This document shows, piece by piece, positions 18,328 to 26,279 of a stretch of 64,000 bases of DNA. Under the pieces are notes generated by a model, which was not told the DNA's origin, made no database searches, and worked only from the letters and a program-made list of their open reading frames with translations. Each line of letters starts with the position of its first letter. Position 1 is the first letter of the stretch. This stretch comes from an uncultured Enterorhabdus sp. (GTDB lineage Bacteria; Actinomycetota; Coriobacteriia; Coriobacteriales; Eggerthellaceae). The position numbers and the translations under genes are program-made. The stretch is from the NCBI GenBank assembly GCA_947649205.1, contig CANSQM010000007.1, positions 1-64,000 on the forward strand. Reading direction: 5' to 3'.

Positions 18328-19203
18328 GTGAGCGAGTTCCCGCCATCGCAGCCGGCTCCCGCCGCACCGCCGACCCCGCCTGCGCCCGCATTCGCACCCG
18401 AGGCCCCGCAGCCGGCTCCCGCATTCGCACCCGAGGCCCCGCGACCGACGAGCGCATTCGTTCCAGAGGCCCCGCAAGCGGCGCCCGCATTCGCGGCGCC
18501 GTCGCCGTCGGCTCCCGTGCTGTGGTGCCAGAACCTCACCAAGACCTACGGCTCGGCCGTGGCCCTCGATCGCTTCACGATCTCGGTGCCCGCCGGCCGC
18601 ATCGTGGGCCTGCTCGGTCCCAACGGCTCCGGCAAGACCACGCTGCTGAAGATGATCGCGGGGGTGAGCCATCCCACGGCTGGCGAGGTGCGCGTAGCCG
18701 GCCTGCCCGTCGGGCCCCAGAGCAAGGCCCTCGTGTCCTATCTGCCCGAGCGCCCCTATTTCTCCCGCTCCATGCGGGTGCGCGAAATGCTGGCCTATTT
18801 CGCCGACTTCTATGCCGATTTCGATAGCGCCCTGGCCCACGAGATGCTCGGCCGCCTCGGCGTGGACCCGGCCGCGGCGTGCTCGACCCTTTCCAAGGGT
18901 ACCGTGGAGAAGGTGCAGCTGACCCTCGTCATGGCCCGCCATGCGGCCCTGTACCTTCTGGACGAGCCCATTGGTGGCGTTGACCCGGCGGCGCGCGACT
19001 ACATCCTGTCCACGATCATCCGCGCCTACCGTCCCCAGTCCACCATCATCCTCTCCACCCACCTCGTGCGCGATGTGGAATCGGTGCTGGACGACTTCAT
19101 TCTGCTGCGCTACGGCCAGATGCTGCTCCATGCGCCCGTGGCCTACGTGCGCGAGAAGGGCACGACGCTGGATGCCTTCTTCCGAGAGGAGTTCCGATGC
19201 TAG
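18328..19203 (+). CDS. ABC transporter ATP-binding protein with a Pro/Ala repeat N-terminus
   Basis: A 291-residue ATPase whose GTG start is set by an AAAGGAGG ribosome site 5 bases upstream. The first ~65 residues are Pro/Ala-rich and contain an 11-residue repeat (PAFAPEAPQPA and variants). The ATPase domain has Walker A GPNGSGKT, the signature region LSKGTVEKVQL (a variant of LSGGQ) and Walker B YLLDEPIGGVD. The YtrB/BcrA-like subfamily usually pairs with a membrane partner, here the next gene, whose ATG overlaps this stop. The substrate is unknown; export or bacteriocin-type immunity is possible. Confidence 0.9.
   Translation: MSEFPPSQPAPAAPPTPPAPAFAPEAPQPAPAFAPEAPRPTSAFVPEAPQAAPAFAAPSPSAPVLWCQNLTKTYGSAVALDRFTISVPAGRIVGLLGPNGSGKTTLLKMIAGVSHPTAGEVRVAGLPVGPQSKALVSYLPERPYFSRSMRVREMLAYFADFYADFDSALAHEMLGRLGVDPAAACSTLSKGTVEKVQLTLVMARHAALYLLDEPIGGVDPAARDYILSTIIRAYRPQSTIILSTHLVRDVESVLDDFILLRYGQMLLHAPVAYVREKGTTLDAFFREEFRC
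18385..18501 (+). repeat. 33-bp in-frame tandem repeat, about 3.5 copies
   Basis: Units start at 18385, 18418 and 18451, with a partial fourth at 18484. Each encodes 11 residues of the form PAFAPEAPQPA, and the first two units differ only near their 3' ends. A repeat in multiples of three can change in copy number without breaking the ATPase frame. Confidence 0.8.
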
Positions 19204-20027
19204 GCAAGTTGATGACCTATGAGCTGCGAGCCCTCTGGAAGCCGGCGGCCATCATGCTCGCCATTATGGTGGTCGCGGGCATCGCCGGAACCGCTTGCCT
19301 CGGCGCGACCCGGGCGATCAGCGAGGTATCCTGGGGCGCCTATGGCTCCCTGGCGGCGCCCACGGCCGGCAATGCCACCGTGGTGCTCTTCATGGGGGCG
19401 CTGTTCTGCGGTTTTCTCGTTTGGGCGGCCGTGGCGGCGTTCTACGTGTTTTCCACCATGCGCTTCTACCGCACCCTGTTCACCGACGAGGGCTACCTGA
19501 CCCTTACGCTGCCCGTGTCCACAGGGAAGCTGGTCATGGCGAAGTTCTGGGTCTCGTACTTGGTGCTGGCCGCGTTCGCCCTTGTGGCGCTGCTGATGTA
19601 CACCCTCATGGCACTGGCTATCAGCGGCGGCGACGTGGATGCGGTCACCGGCGTGGCCTCCATGATGGGCGGTTGGTTCGCCTTCGCGGCCGACGGCGAT
19701 GGGCTCAGCGCCCTGCTAGGTTACGGGAATATGCTGGTGACCTGCGCCTACGCTCTGGGTCTCGCCTACGGCAGCCTCACCTTGGGAGCCTGGTGGGCCC
19801 GGCGCCACAAGGTGGCCGCGGCGGTGGGCGTGTATCTGGGCGTGGGCTGGGTGCTCTCTCTCGTCTTCTCCATTGCGGGGGTGCTGGTCATGAGCGGCGA
19901 TGTGGCGTCCTGGGACTTCACCCTGGGAGCCGTGGCGGTGGTGCAGCTGCTCATGAACCTCGCCGTCGCCGTCGGGTCTCTGGCCCTGTCGGCCCACCTC
20001 GTCCGCACCAAGGTCGACCTGAATTAG
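19197..20027 (+). CDS. ABC-2-type membrane permease partner
   Basis: A 276-residue protein with about six hydrophobic segments (first IMLAIMVVAGIAGTACLG, last VVQLLMNLAVAVGSLALSAHLV) and no catalytic motif. Its ATG lies inside the end of the ATPase gene, so the two are coupled. Together they form a half- or full-size ABC transporter of the YtrB/YtrC kind. The substrate cannot be told from sequence. Confidence 0.82.
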   Translation: MLGKLMTYELRALWKPAAIMLAIMVVAGIAGTACLGATRAISEVSWGAYGSLAAPTAGNATVVLFMGALFCGFLVWAAVAAFYVFSTMRFYRTLFTDEGYLTLTLPVSTGKLVMAKFWVSYLVLAAFALVALLMYTLMALAISGGDVDAVTGVASMMGGWFAFAADGDGLSALLGYGNMLVTCAYALGLAYGSLTLGAWWARRHKVAAAVGVYLGVGWVLSLVFSIAGVLVMSGDVASWDFTLGAVAVVQLLMNLAVAVGSLALSAHLVRTKVDLN

Positions 20028-20079
20028 GAGCGCCGATCTTCGCAGCTTCCGCGACGTTTGGGATCCTTTCCGCCCAACC

Positions 20080-20094
20080 TTAGCTGGCAGCTAA
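20080..20094. promoter_or_regulatory. Palindrome TTAGCT-GGC-AGCTAA, candidate operator
   Basis: A perfect 6+3+6 inverted repeat lies 75 bases before the DUF4190-like gene, in the only AT-rich part of the 142-base spacer. It probably binds a dimeric regulator. No -35/-10 pair can be fixed around it. Confidence 0.4.
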
Positions 20095-20169
20095 TGAAAT
20101 GATTCGCGAGAACCGATACTCTTCTTCACGGCCATGAGGCGAAACATTCATGAGAAGAAGGGAATCATT

Positions 20170-20895
20170 ATGGAGAAGAAACCGACGTCCGGTCTCGCCG
20201 TGACGGGGCTGGTGCTGGGGATTATCGCGCTGTTCAGTGCCTTTGTGCCGTTGTTGAATTTGCTGTCGTTTCCGTTTGTGCTGCTGGCCATTATCTTCGG
20301 AGCCATCGGGCTTATCCAGACGATCAAGGGCACTAAAGCAGGCAAGGGCCTTGCCATCGCCGGCTTGGTGCTCGGTGTGCTCGCGTTGCTGGTGACGATG
20401 GCCATGTACGGCGGTGCCTCGGCTGCCTCCGACGACTCCTCCGAGAATGCCCCGGTCGCCGAGCAGGCCGCGAGCCAGGATACGCCGGCTCAGGCCGAGC
20501 AGGAGGCGAGCCAGGAGGAGCCGGCCCAGGCCGAGCAGCAGGAGGCCGCCTCCGACTACGCGGTGACCATCGATGGCTGTCGCATGACCGAGGATTACGA
20601 GGGCAATCCTGCCGCGGTGGTGACCTTCACGTTCACGAACAATTCCGAGGAGACGACGAGCCCGGCGGTGGCGCTCCATGCCCAGGTGTTCCAGAACGGC
20701 ACTGAATTGGAGATGGCCATCACGGCGGACAATGAAGATGCCGGCAAGTACATGAACGACGTGAAGCCGGGCGCCTCCATCACCTATGGTCTCGCCTACG
20801 AGCTGGAGGATATGAGCGACATCACCGTGGAGGTGCAGGAGCTGATGGCCTTCAACGACGTCCTTCTCGCCGAGCAGACGTTCTCCTTGAGCTAA
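20170..20895 (+). CDS. Membrane protein with DUF4190-like and DUF5067-like domains
   Basis: A 241-residue protein. Two N-terminal hairpin helices (SGLAVTGLVLGIIALFSAF and KGLAIAGLVLGVLALLV) bear the repeated GLA-GLVLG motif of DUF4190. A Gln/Glu/Ala-rich linker (~80-135) follows. A C-terminal extracytoplasmic beta domain (VTIDGCRMTEDYEGNPAAVVTFTFTN) resembles DUF5067, an immunoglobulin-like fold common in surface lipoproteins of gut bacteria. The ATG at 20170 follows GAAGAAGGG. The function is unknown; an extracellular sensing or binding role is only a guess. GC content is lower than in the neighbours. Confidence 0.75.
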   Translation: MEKKPTSGLAVTGLVLGIIALFSAFVPLLNLLSFPFVLLAIIFGAIGLIQTIKGTKAGKGLAIAGLVLGVLALLVTMAMYGGASAASDDSSENAPVAEQAASQDTPAQAEQEASQEEPAQAEQQEAASDYAVTIDGCRMTEDYEGNPAAVVTFTFTNNSEETTSPAVALHAQVFQNGTELEMAITADNEDAGKYMNDVKPGASITYGLAYELEDMSDITVEVQELMAFNDVLLAEQTFSLS

Positions 20896-20952
20896 GCGGC
20901 GCGTGGAGTACGGTTTTCGGCGCCCCGGCCCCGGTGCGGCGCGGGGTACCGC

Positions 20953-20970
20953 TAGAATACGGCTACGGTA
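20953..20970 (+). promoter_or_regulatory. Promoter giving a very short leader before the XRE gene
   Basis: TAGAAT at 20953-20958 is followed 12 bases later by the ATG, and no ribosome site intervenes. Transcription starting 6-7 bases after the -10 would leave a leader of about 6 bases. This suggests near-leaderless translation. Confidence 0.45.
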
Positions 20971-21417
20971 ATGGCGCGACGAAAAAGGAAGAAGCGTGTG
21001 GAAGAACCGCTGACAGAAGATATGCTGGCCGAGCTGCTGGAGGCTCCCGATCCTCGGGCGTTCATCAAGAAGGCCGCCCACGTGCCGCGCGACCTGTCGG
21101 CGTATCTCAACGAGCTGCTGGAGGCTCGCGACCTGAAGCGGGCGGCGGTGGTGCGCGACGCGGGGCTGAACGAGACGTTCGGCTATCAGATATTCACCGG
21201 AGCCCGGCGTGCCTCGCGAGATAACCTGTTGAAGATCGCCTTCGCGCTGGGGCTGCCCCTGCGGGAGGCCAACCGGCTTTTGCAGGCGGGCGGCGTCAAC
21301 GAGCTGTACTGCAAGAACCGTCGCGATGCCATTATTATTTTCGCTCTCAGTCATGGCTATACGCTGCAGAAGACCGAAGAGGAACTGTACCGCTTCGGGG
21401 AGACGACGATCGGCTAA
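20971..21417 (+). CDS. XRE-like helix-turn-helix protein
   Basis: A 148-residue protein with a very basic N-terminus (MARRKRKKR) and a central helix-turn-helix region (DLKRAAVVRDAGLNETFGYQIFTGARRASRDNLLKIAFALGL). The C-terminal region ends with a helix pair (AIIIFALSHGYTLQKTEEELYRFGE). It precedes a Ser/Thr kinase gene, an arrangement suggesting that the kinase might phosphorylate it; that is inference. A terminator-like hairpin separates the two genes, and each seems to have its own promoter. Confidence 0.7.
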   Translation: MARRKRKKRVEEPLTEDMLAELLEAPDPRAFIKKAAHVPRDLSAYLNELLEARDLKRAAVVRDAGLNETFGYQIFTGARRASRDNLLKIAFALGLPLREANRLLQAGGVNELYCKNRRDAIIIFALSHGYTLQKTEEELYRFGETTIG

Positions 21418-21438
21418 GAACACATCGGGCTGGAACAG

Positions 21439-21481
21439 GGCCGCCTCGGACGTTGCCTGGTCGGCAATCGAGGCGGCCTTT
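21439..21481 (+). terminator. Hairpin terminator between the XRE and kinase genes
   Basis: A 10-pair stem (GGCCGCCTCG with CGAGGCGGCC) encloses a second stem TTGCC/GGCAA and is followed by TTT. It lies 21 bases past the XRE stop and ends 15 bases before the kinase ATG. Confidence 0.6.
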
Positions 21482-21483
21482 GG

Positions 21484-21496
21484 TACCATAGACGCT
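21484..21496 (+). promoter_or_regulatory. Candidate leaderless promoter of the kinase gene
   Basis: TACCAT at 21484-21489 ends 7 bases before the ATG at 21497, with no ribosome site. This is the spacing expected when transcription starts at the A of the ATG. No clear -35 box is seen. Confidence 0.35.
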
Positions 21497-22795
21497 ATGG
21501 AGCATGATCCGCTGGCGACATATTTGGAAGCGCTTGCGCGCGACGACTGCTACCGCGTCCATCGCGTTCTGAAGACGAATCCGCACGAGACCACCGAGGT
21601 GGTCTTCTTTGTGGGCGCCAACGATGCGGCGCTCGGTCCTTTCGTGCGCAAGCGCATCAGTGGGGAAGTGCCCCTTGGCAGCGCCTATGGGCTGCTCGCG
21701 GAGGCCCAGCGCACGGGGCATCGGTTTCGTCATCTGCCCCGCATTTACGATGTGCACGAGCGCGACGGCGATTTGGTGGTGGTTATGGAGTTCGTGGGCG
21801 GCCGCACCTTGCGCGACGTGGTATACGAGCGCGATGCCTCGGTGGCGCTGGCCCGCGAGGTGTTCCCGATCCTATGCGACGGGGTCATCGAGCTGCACGA
21901 GGGTTTTGCGCCGCCGCTCATCCATCGCGATCTGAAGCCGAGCAACATCGTCGTGAGCGACGGCGGTCTGACGATTATCGACTTCGGCATCGCCCGCGCT
22001 TTCCACGAGGGAGCCGGTGCCGACACGACCCATTTCGGCACGCGCTCCTATGCGCCTCCCGAGCAGTTTGGCTATGGGCAGACCGACGTGCGCAGCGATG
22101 TCTATGCCCTGGGCATGTTGCTGTACTACCTGGTGACCGAGCGCGATCCAGATGCCCGGGTGGCCACGGGGGGATTTGCGGATCCGGATGTGCCGCCGAT
22201 GTTACGACCGGTGCTCCAGCGAGCCTGCGCTTTCGACCCCGCCGCCCGCTTTTCCTCGGTTCGGGCCTTGAAAGCGGCGTTTCTCGCGGCTATGGGAGCG
22301 CAGGCGGCGCTGGACGCGGCACCTGCGGCGGGACTGCAGGTGCAAGGGGCTGCCTCTGCGGTGCCCCACGGAGGCGCGATGGCCTCCTCTGAAGGTGCCG
22401 GAATTCCCCGACCGACAATGGTTCAGCGCGTACGGGCTGCGTTCTCTTCCCTTCGTGGAACAGAGGCTGCGGGGCTTGTGTGGGACTGCATGCTGCTGTC
22501 TGCCTGGCTTCTGTTCGTGGGCGTCGCTCTTGCGATGCCCTTCGATCCCGGGGAAGGGTACGAACAGTGGCCTCGTTGGTTGCTGGTGTTCCAATACTGG
22601 TTCTTCGCCGCGCCGTTTTTCACGGGTATTGCCTGCGCCCTGCTCGATGTGCGCGTAGTCGCCCGGATGTTTCCCCGTCTGCGGCGCTATACCCTGAGGT
22701 GGCGTCTTATCACGAGTGGCGTCCTGGTGGGGGCGGGCGTGCTGGCCGTGGGCTGCACGGTGGCCATGGCCTCGGTGTTGGGGTTGCCCCGGTAG
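21497..22795 (+). CDS. Membrane-anchored Ser/Thr protein kinase
   Basis: A 432-residue protein with a Hanks-type kinase domain in the N-terminal ~270 residues. The catalytic loop is HRDLKPSN (143-150), the metal-binding DFG is at 162-164, and the GTRSYAPPEQFG substrate loop and SDVYALGMLLYYL follow. The usual Gly-rich loop at the N-terminus is weak. A linker (~270-330) leads to about four hydrophobic segments that anchor it in the membrane, with no PASTA or other sensor domain. It probably phosphorylates cytoplasmic targets; the adjacent XRE protein is the obvious candidate. The start is fixed by MEHDPLATYL and no upstream ATG continues the domain. Confidence 0.88.
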   Translation: MEHDPLATYLEALARDDCYRVHRVLKTNPHETTEVVFFVGANDAALGPFVRKRISGEVPLGSAYGLLAEAQRTGHRFRHLPRIYDVHERDGDLVVVMEFVGGRTLRDVVYERDASVALAREVFPILCDGVIELHEGFAPPLIHRDLKPSNIVVSDGGLTIIDFGIARAFHEGAGADTTHFGTRSYAPPEQFGYGQTDVRSDVYALGMLLYYLVTERDPDARVATGGFADPDVPPMLRPVLQRACAFDPAARFSSVRALKAAFLAAMGAQAALDAAPAAGLQVQGAASAVPHGGAMASSEGAGIPRPTMVQRVRAAFSSLRGTEAAGLVWDCMLLSAWLLFVGVALAMPFDPGEGYEQWPRWLLVFQYWFFAAPFFTGIACALLDVRVVARMFPRLRRYTLRWRLITSGVLVGAGVLAVGCTVAMASVLGLPR

Positions 22796-22806
22796 CTGGC
22801 GCGGCT

Positions 22807-23712
22807 CTACGATTCCCAGCGGGTTTCCCAGAAGGCCACGGCGCTGGCGGCGGCTACGTTCAGCGAATCCACACCGTGGGCCATGGGAATGCGCACGGTG
22901 TAGTCGCAGGCGGCGATGGTGCCCGTGGCCAGGCCGTCCCCCTCGGTTCCCAGCACCAGGGCCAGTTTCTCGGCCGTCTTCAGGCGCGGGTCGGCCACGG
23001 AGATGGACTGCTCTGACAGTGCCAGGGCCGCTGTGGCGAAACCGGCCTCGCGCAGCAGCGCCACGCCCTCTTCGGCCCAGTGGGTGCCGCTTCCGATGCG
23101 GGCCCAGGGTACCTGGAACACGGTACCCATGGCCACGCGGGAGGCGCGGCGGAACAGCGGGTCGTGGCAGGCGGGGGTGAGCAGCACGGCGTCGATGCCC
23201 AGGGCCGCGGCGCTGCGGAAGATGGCGCCGATATTCGTGTAGTTCGTGATGTCCTCGAGCACCGCTACCCGGTGGGCGCCAGCCAGCAGGGCGCCCAGGT
23301 CGGGCTCGGCGGGGCGGTGGAAGCAGCAGAGCGGCCCACGGGTCTCGCGGTAGCCGGTGATGGAGCGCATCTCGTCGGTGGACACCACGGCCACGGGCAC
23401 CTGCGGGTGCGCCTCGGCGATGCGGCCGATGAGCTCGGCGGCCCCGTTCAGCCAGCGCTCGTCGGTGAGCAGGGCGAAGGGGGCGCAGCCGCTGTCGAGG
23501 GCCCGGGTGATGACGTTCACGGATTCCGCGACGAAGAGCCCGGCGGCCAAACGGTCGGGGGCGCCGGCGGGATCGCAGGCCCGGGCGAGGCCCACGAGCT
23601 GCTTGGGGTCGCGCAGCTCGCCGTCGGTCATGGCGGCGAAGGGGGCGAGGTGGGCGTCATCCGGGCCAATGGCCGCCGCGCCCGGAACGTGCCGGTCGTG
23701 CGAAGCGGTCAC
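22807..23712 (-). CDS. TrmH/SpoU-family RNA 2'-O-methyltransferase
   Basis: A 301-residue knotted methyltransferase. It shows the three SPOUT motifs: NYTNIGAIFRSAAALGIDAVLL, LALVLGTEGDGL and VRIPMAHGVDSLNVAAASAVA. The N-terminal ~120 residues form a substrate-binding domain. It methylates a ribose in rRNA or tRNA with S-adenosylmethionine; the target nucleotide cannot be told. It is convergent with the kinase gene (11 bases apart), and its start is next to the end of the acyltransferase gene, so they may form a minus-strand operon. Confidence 0.92.
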   Translation of the reverse strand: MTASHDRHVPGAAAIGPDDAHLAPFAAMTDGELRDPKQLVGLARACDPAGAPDRLAAGLFVAESVNVITRALDSGCAPFALLTDERWLNGAAELIGRIAEAHPQVPVAVVSTDEMRSITGYRETRGPLCCFHRPAEPDLGALLAGAHRVAVLEDITNYTNIGAIFRSAAALGIDAVLLTPACHDPLFRRASRVAMGTVFQVPWARIGSGTHWAEEGVALLREAGFATAALALSEQSISVADPRLKTAEKLALVLGTEGDGLATGTIAACDYTVRIPMAHGVDSLNVAAASAVAFWETRWES

Positions 23713-23713
23713 C

Positions 23714-24844
23714 TCAGCTCACGCCCTTCCGTTCGATGAGGGCCGGGGCCGGCGGAAGGTAGCGGGCCGGGTAGATGAGGAACCCGAGCTTCCCGACGCG
23801 CTCCAGCAGGGCCATGACCAGCACCGGCAGGCCGAAGCAGGCCACGAGCCCCGCAGCGAAGCAGAGCCAGGGCGCGCCCGATGCCGTGACCCCCAGGGCT
23901 GTGAGACCGACGATGGTCAGCTTGAGGCCGAGGGGCGCCAAGGGCCACAGGGCCATGGTGTAGCGGGAGGCGAACCCGTAGAAGGCATCTTGGGCCCCGG
24001 AGCGGAACGCCGCCGAGAACAGCGAGGCGAACCAGACGACGCCGATGGCGTCCAGCAGGCCGTAGGAGGCCTCGCCGAGCCAGCCGGCGCCGAAGGTGAT
24101 GACACTCGTGGCCACCCAGAGGGCCCCGAGGGCCCAGGCCTTCTCGGGAGTGCGCAGAAGCGGCAGCACGCGGAACAGGGCCACGCCCATGCCGCCGGCG
24201 AACCAGATCCAGTTCTCGGCCACGGCCTGCACGAGCCAGGGCAGTCGCTCGGCGGTGGGGGCCGTGGCGGGCAGGGAGAGCAGCACGACGATGGCGATCT
24301 TGCAGCCCAGGGCCGCCATCAGCAGCCGCGAGGCGTTGCGACGGCTGGCCACCGTGGGCGTGATGGCGAACAGGATGAGGCAGACGGGGAAGTACCCGAG
24401 CGGCTCCACGGGGTCCAAGAGCAGCACGTCGAGGACCGTGAGCGGTCCGAGGGGGCGGCCGCCGCCCGTGAGGGCGTTGACGACCAAGGTGAGCACGGTG
24501 AAGGTGAGGAAGGGCACGAGCAGCACCGTGGCCTCGCGCTTCATATTCGCCATCCAGGCCCGCTTCGTGCGCACGGAGCGATAGCGCTGGTAGAGGTAGC
24601 CGCTCGCGAAGTAGAACACGGGGAATTGCAGCGGGAACAGGCAGTCCTGGGCCCAGAGCACGATGCCGGCCGCGGGCAGGGGGCCGGCGGCCGTGGCGAA
24701 GGTGAGCAGGCTGCCGAAGGCGATGAGCAGGGCCGAGGTAGCCTCCATGTTGTGCACCCAGGTGTCGCTCGGATGGTCGAGGCCACGGCCGTGCATCTCG
24801 TGGACGGCCGCGGGGCGCGGGGCGGTGTGGGCGGTGGCGGTCAT
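23714..24844 (-). CDS. Acyltransferase-3-like integral membrane protein
   Basis: A 376-residue protein with about ten hydrophobic segments. The early FPLQFPVFYFASGYLYQR motif resembles the acyltransferase-3 family (the PLFFFISGFL region). These enzymes move acetyl or other acyl groups onto surface sugars or peptidoglycan. The conserved early His of the family is not clear to me. I chose the Met at 24844; an upstream Met at 24907 and others are possible, and none has a good ribosome site. A TrmH gene follows with a 1-base gap. Confidence 0.65.
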   Translation of the reverse strand: MTATAHTAPRPAAVHEMHGRGLDHPSDTWVHNMEATSALLIAFGSLLTFATAAGPLPAAGIVLWAQDCLFPLQFPVFYFASGYLYQRYRSVRTKRAWMANMKREATVLLVPFLTFTVLTLVVNALTGGGRPLGPLTVLDVLLLDPVEPLGYFPVCLILFAITPTVASRRNASRLLMAALGCKIAIVVLLSLPATAPTAERLPWLVQAVAENWIWFAGGMGVALFRVLPLLRTPEKAWALGALWVATSVITFGAGWLGEASYGLLDAIGVVWFASLFSAAFRSGAQDAFYGFASRYTMALWPLAPLGLKLTIVGLTALGVTASGAPWLCFAAGLVACFGLPVLVMALLERVGKLGFLIYPARYLPPAPALIERKGVS

Positions 24845-25104
24845 GGGCGCGAAAGGGTCAAGGCGGCACTTCCTGGAAGATCGCGGTCGGGCGTTGGATG
24901 GCGCCATGATACCGTGCCCGCGCCGTCGCGCAGTCCCGCACCGCTTCCCATCAGCGCGAAGCAGCACGCACGGGCGGTGCGCGGCAGGGCGTCGGCGCCG
25001 GTTGCGCACCGCCGCGACTGCGCGGCGGTCAGGGACGGAGACGACGCGGGTTGCGGCGCGGTTGCGGCGTGCGGGCGCTGCGACTGCGCGGCGGTGGGAA
25101 TCTT

Positions 25105-25227
25105 GCGGGGCCGCGATTACGCGACGGCCCTGGTTGTCCGCAGAGGGGGCTGCGCGGAGGCAAGAGCCTGGCGGGGCCGCGATTGCGCGACGGTCCTGGC
25201 GGCTCGCGGGGGGGGGCTGCGCGGCGG
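25105..25227. repeat. GC-rich degenerate tandem repeat with a nine-G run
   Basis: A 29-base core at 25105-25133 recurs at 25171-25199 with two changes (27 of 29 identical), offset by 66 bases. Related CTGCGCGG blocks sit at the ends of the units. Nine consecutive G lie at 25207-25215, just past the stop of the LuxR gene. The rest of the 383-base spacer (24845-25227) holds no gene I can support. Confidence 0.6.
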
Positions 25228-25851
25228 TCAGGGGCGCAGGCGGGGAATGACCTCGTAGGGGTCGGCGTGCGTAGCGGCCGATTCGTCCCCAGCGGCCAGG
25301 AGGAGGTGCTCGAAGGCGCGGCGGCGCTCGACAGAGGCCTTGCGGAAGATGTTCGAGGCATGGAACTGCACGGTGCGCGGCGAGAGTCCCAGCTGGTCGG
25401 CGATGTCCTGATAGCAGCGGTGCTCCAGAATGAGCTGGGCCACCGCCACTTCCCGAGGCGTGAGGCCGAAGGCGTCCAGCTTGCGCCGCAGGCGCTCCTC
25501 TTCAGCCTCGCGTCGGCTCTCGGCGAGGCGGAGGGCGCGGCCGTGCCGGGCGAGGAGCGCTCCGGTTCCCATGAGCCCGAGGGCCATGGCTGTGGCCCCG
25601 ATGACGACGGCGGATTGCCGCAGTCCCTGCGGGGCCGGAGCTCCGAGGGCGAGGCAGCCGGCTGCCCCGGCGAGCAGGCATCCCAGGGCGATGCAGCCGA
25701 GGGCCGCCGCGATGACGCGGCCGCTGCGGACCGCGCTCGAGCCGTGAGCGCGGCGCGGGTCATCGTCTTCGCCGACGCAGCGGCGGTCTTGTGGGGGAAT
25801 GAGAAGGGAGTGGGCGACGGTAGGTCGGCCCCACGGGACAGGTGCCTCCAT
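25228..25851 (-). CDS. Small membrane LuxR-family regulator
   Basis: A 207-residue protein. Residues ~45-100 form two membrane helices (VIAAALGCIALGCLLAGAAG and VVIGATAMALGLMGTGALLA). The C-terminal ~60 residues are a LuxR/FixJ helix-turn-helix (LTPREVAVAQLILEHRCYQDIADQLGLSPRTVQFHASNIFRKA). A clear GGAG site 6 bases upstream supports the ATG at 25851. Larger relatives in these bacteria have ten or more helices, so this is a short form. What it senses is unknown. It transcribes away from uppP. Confidence 0.82.
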   Translation of the reverse strand: MEAPVPWGRPTVAHSLLIPPQDRRCVGEDDDPRRAHGSSAVRSGRVIAAALGCIALGCLLAGAAGCLALGAPAPQGLRQSAVVIGATAMALGLMGTGALLARHGRALRLAESRREAEEERLRRKLDAFGLTPREVAVAQLILEHRCYQDIADQLGLSPRTVQFHASNIFRKASVERRRAFEHLLLAAGDESAATHADPYEVIPRLRP

Positions 25852-26279
25852 GGTTGCTCCTTAGGAACGGGAAGGGCCAGGGCTCTTCGGTGAATAGGGC
25901 CCCAGGTGAGGATGGGCGTTGCCGCTTGGGAGGGCCGTGGGGCGTGCGGGCGGCGAGCGCGGTCCGCACGCCGACGGAGAGGCGGTTCTGAGATGCCTCG
26001 CGTGGGTTTCCGATCATAGCACGGGACGTTGAATGACATGCTATTCTATGCAGAATATGATAGATCGATTACCAATATGGACAAATTTCGTTAAAAACCA
26101 GCCTGTTTTCGCCCCTTGTCGAGCTGCCCTAAACGTGGACTTTCTTGGGAAGTGGAAGCGGTTTGCTGTGCCCATGGTAGGATTTTGCGTCGCTTCGCGC
26201 TGGTTCGCCGGACCCGCGGGCGCCAGTGCCGCCGCGCAGTCCCGCGGTGTTCCCGATAGAGTAAGGGGCGAGTTCTTCC
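25852..26279. other. Spacer between luxR and uppP, with an AT-rich palindrome
   Basis: These 428 bases hold no gene I can support; a possible 126-codon frame from 26033 has no homology I recognise and overlaps uppP. Bases 26034-26110 are AT-rich. They contain the perfect inverted repeat TATTCT-ATGC-AGAATA (26042-26057), a candidate operator between the divergent genes. GTAAGGGGCGAG before 26280 is the uppP ribosome site. Confidence 0.5.

Noticed and set aside
18385..18501. CRISPR array
   Set aside because: The repeats are directly adjacent, without spacers, and are in frame in a protein gene.
25029..26039. 336-codon minus-strand frame overlapping the LuxR regulator
   Set aside because: Its product is Arg/Pro/Ser-rich shadow sequence; the frame at 25228-25851 has the LuxR domain and a ribosome site.
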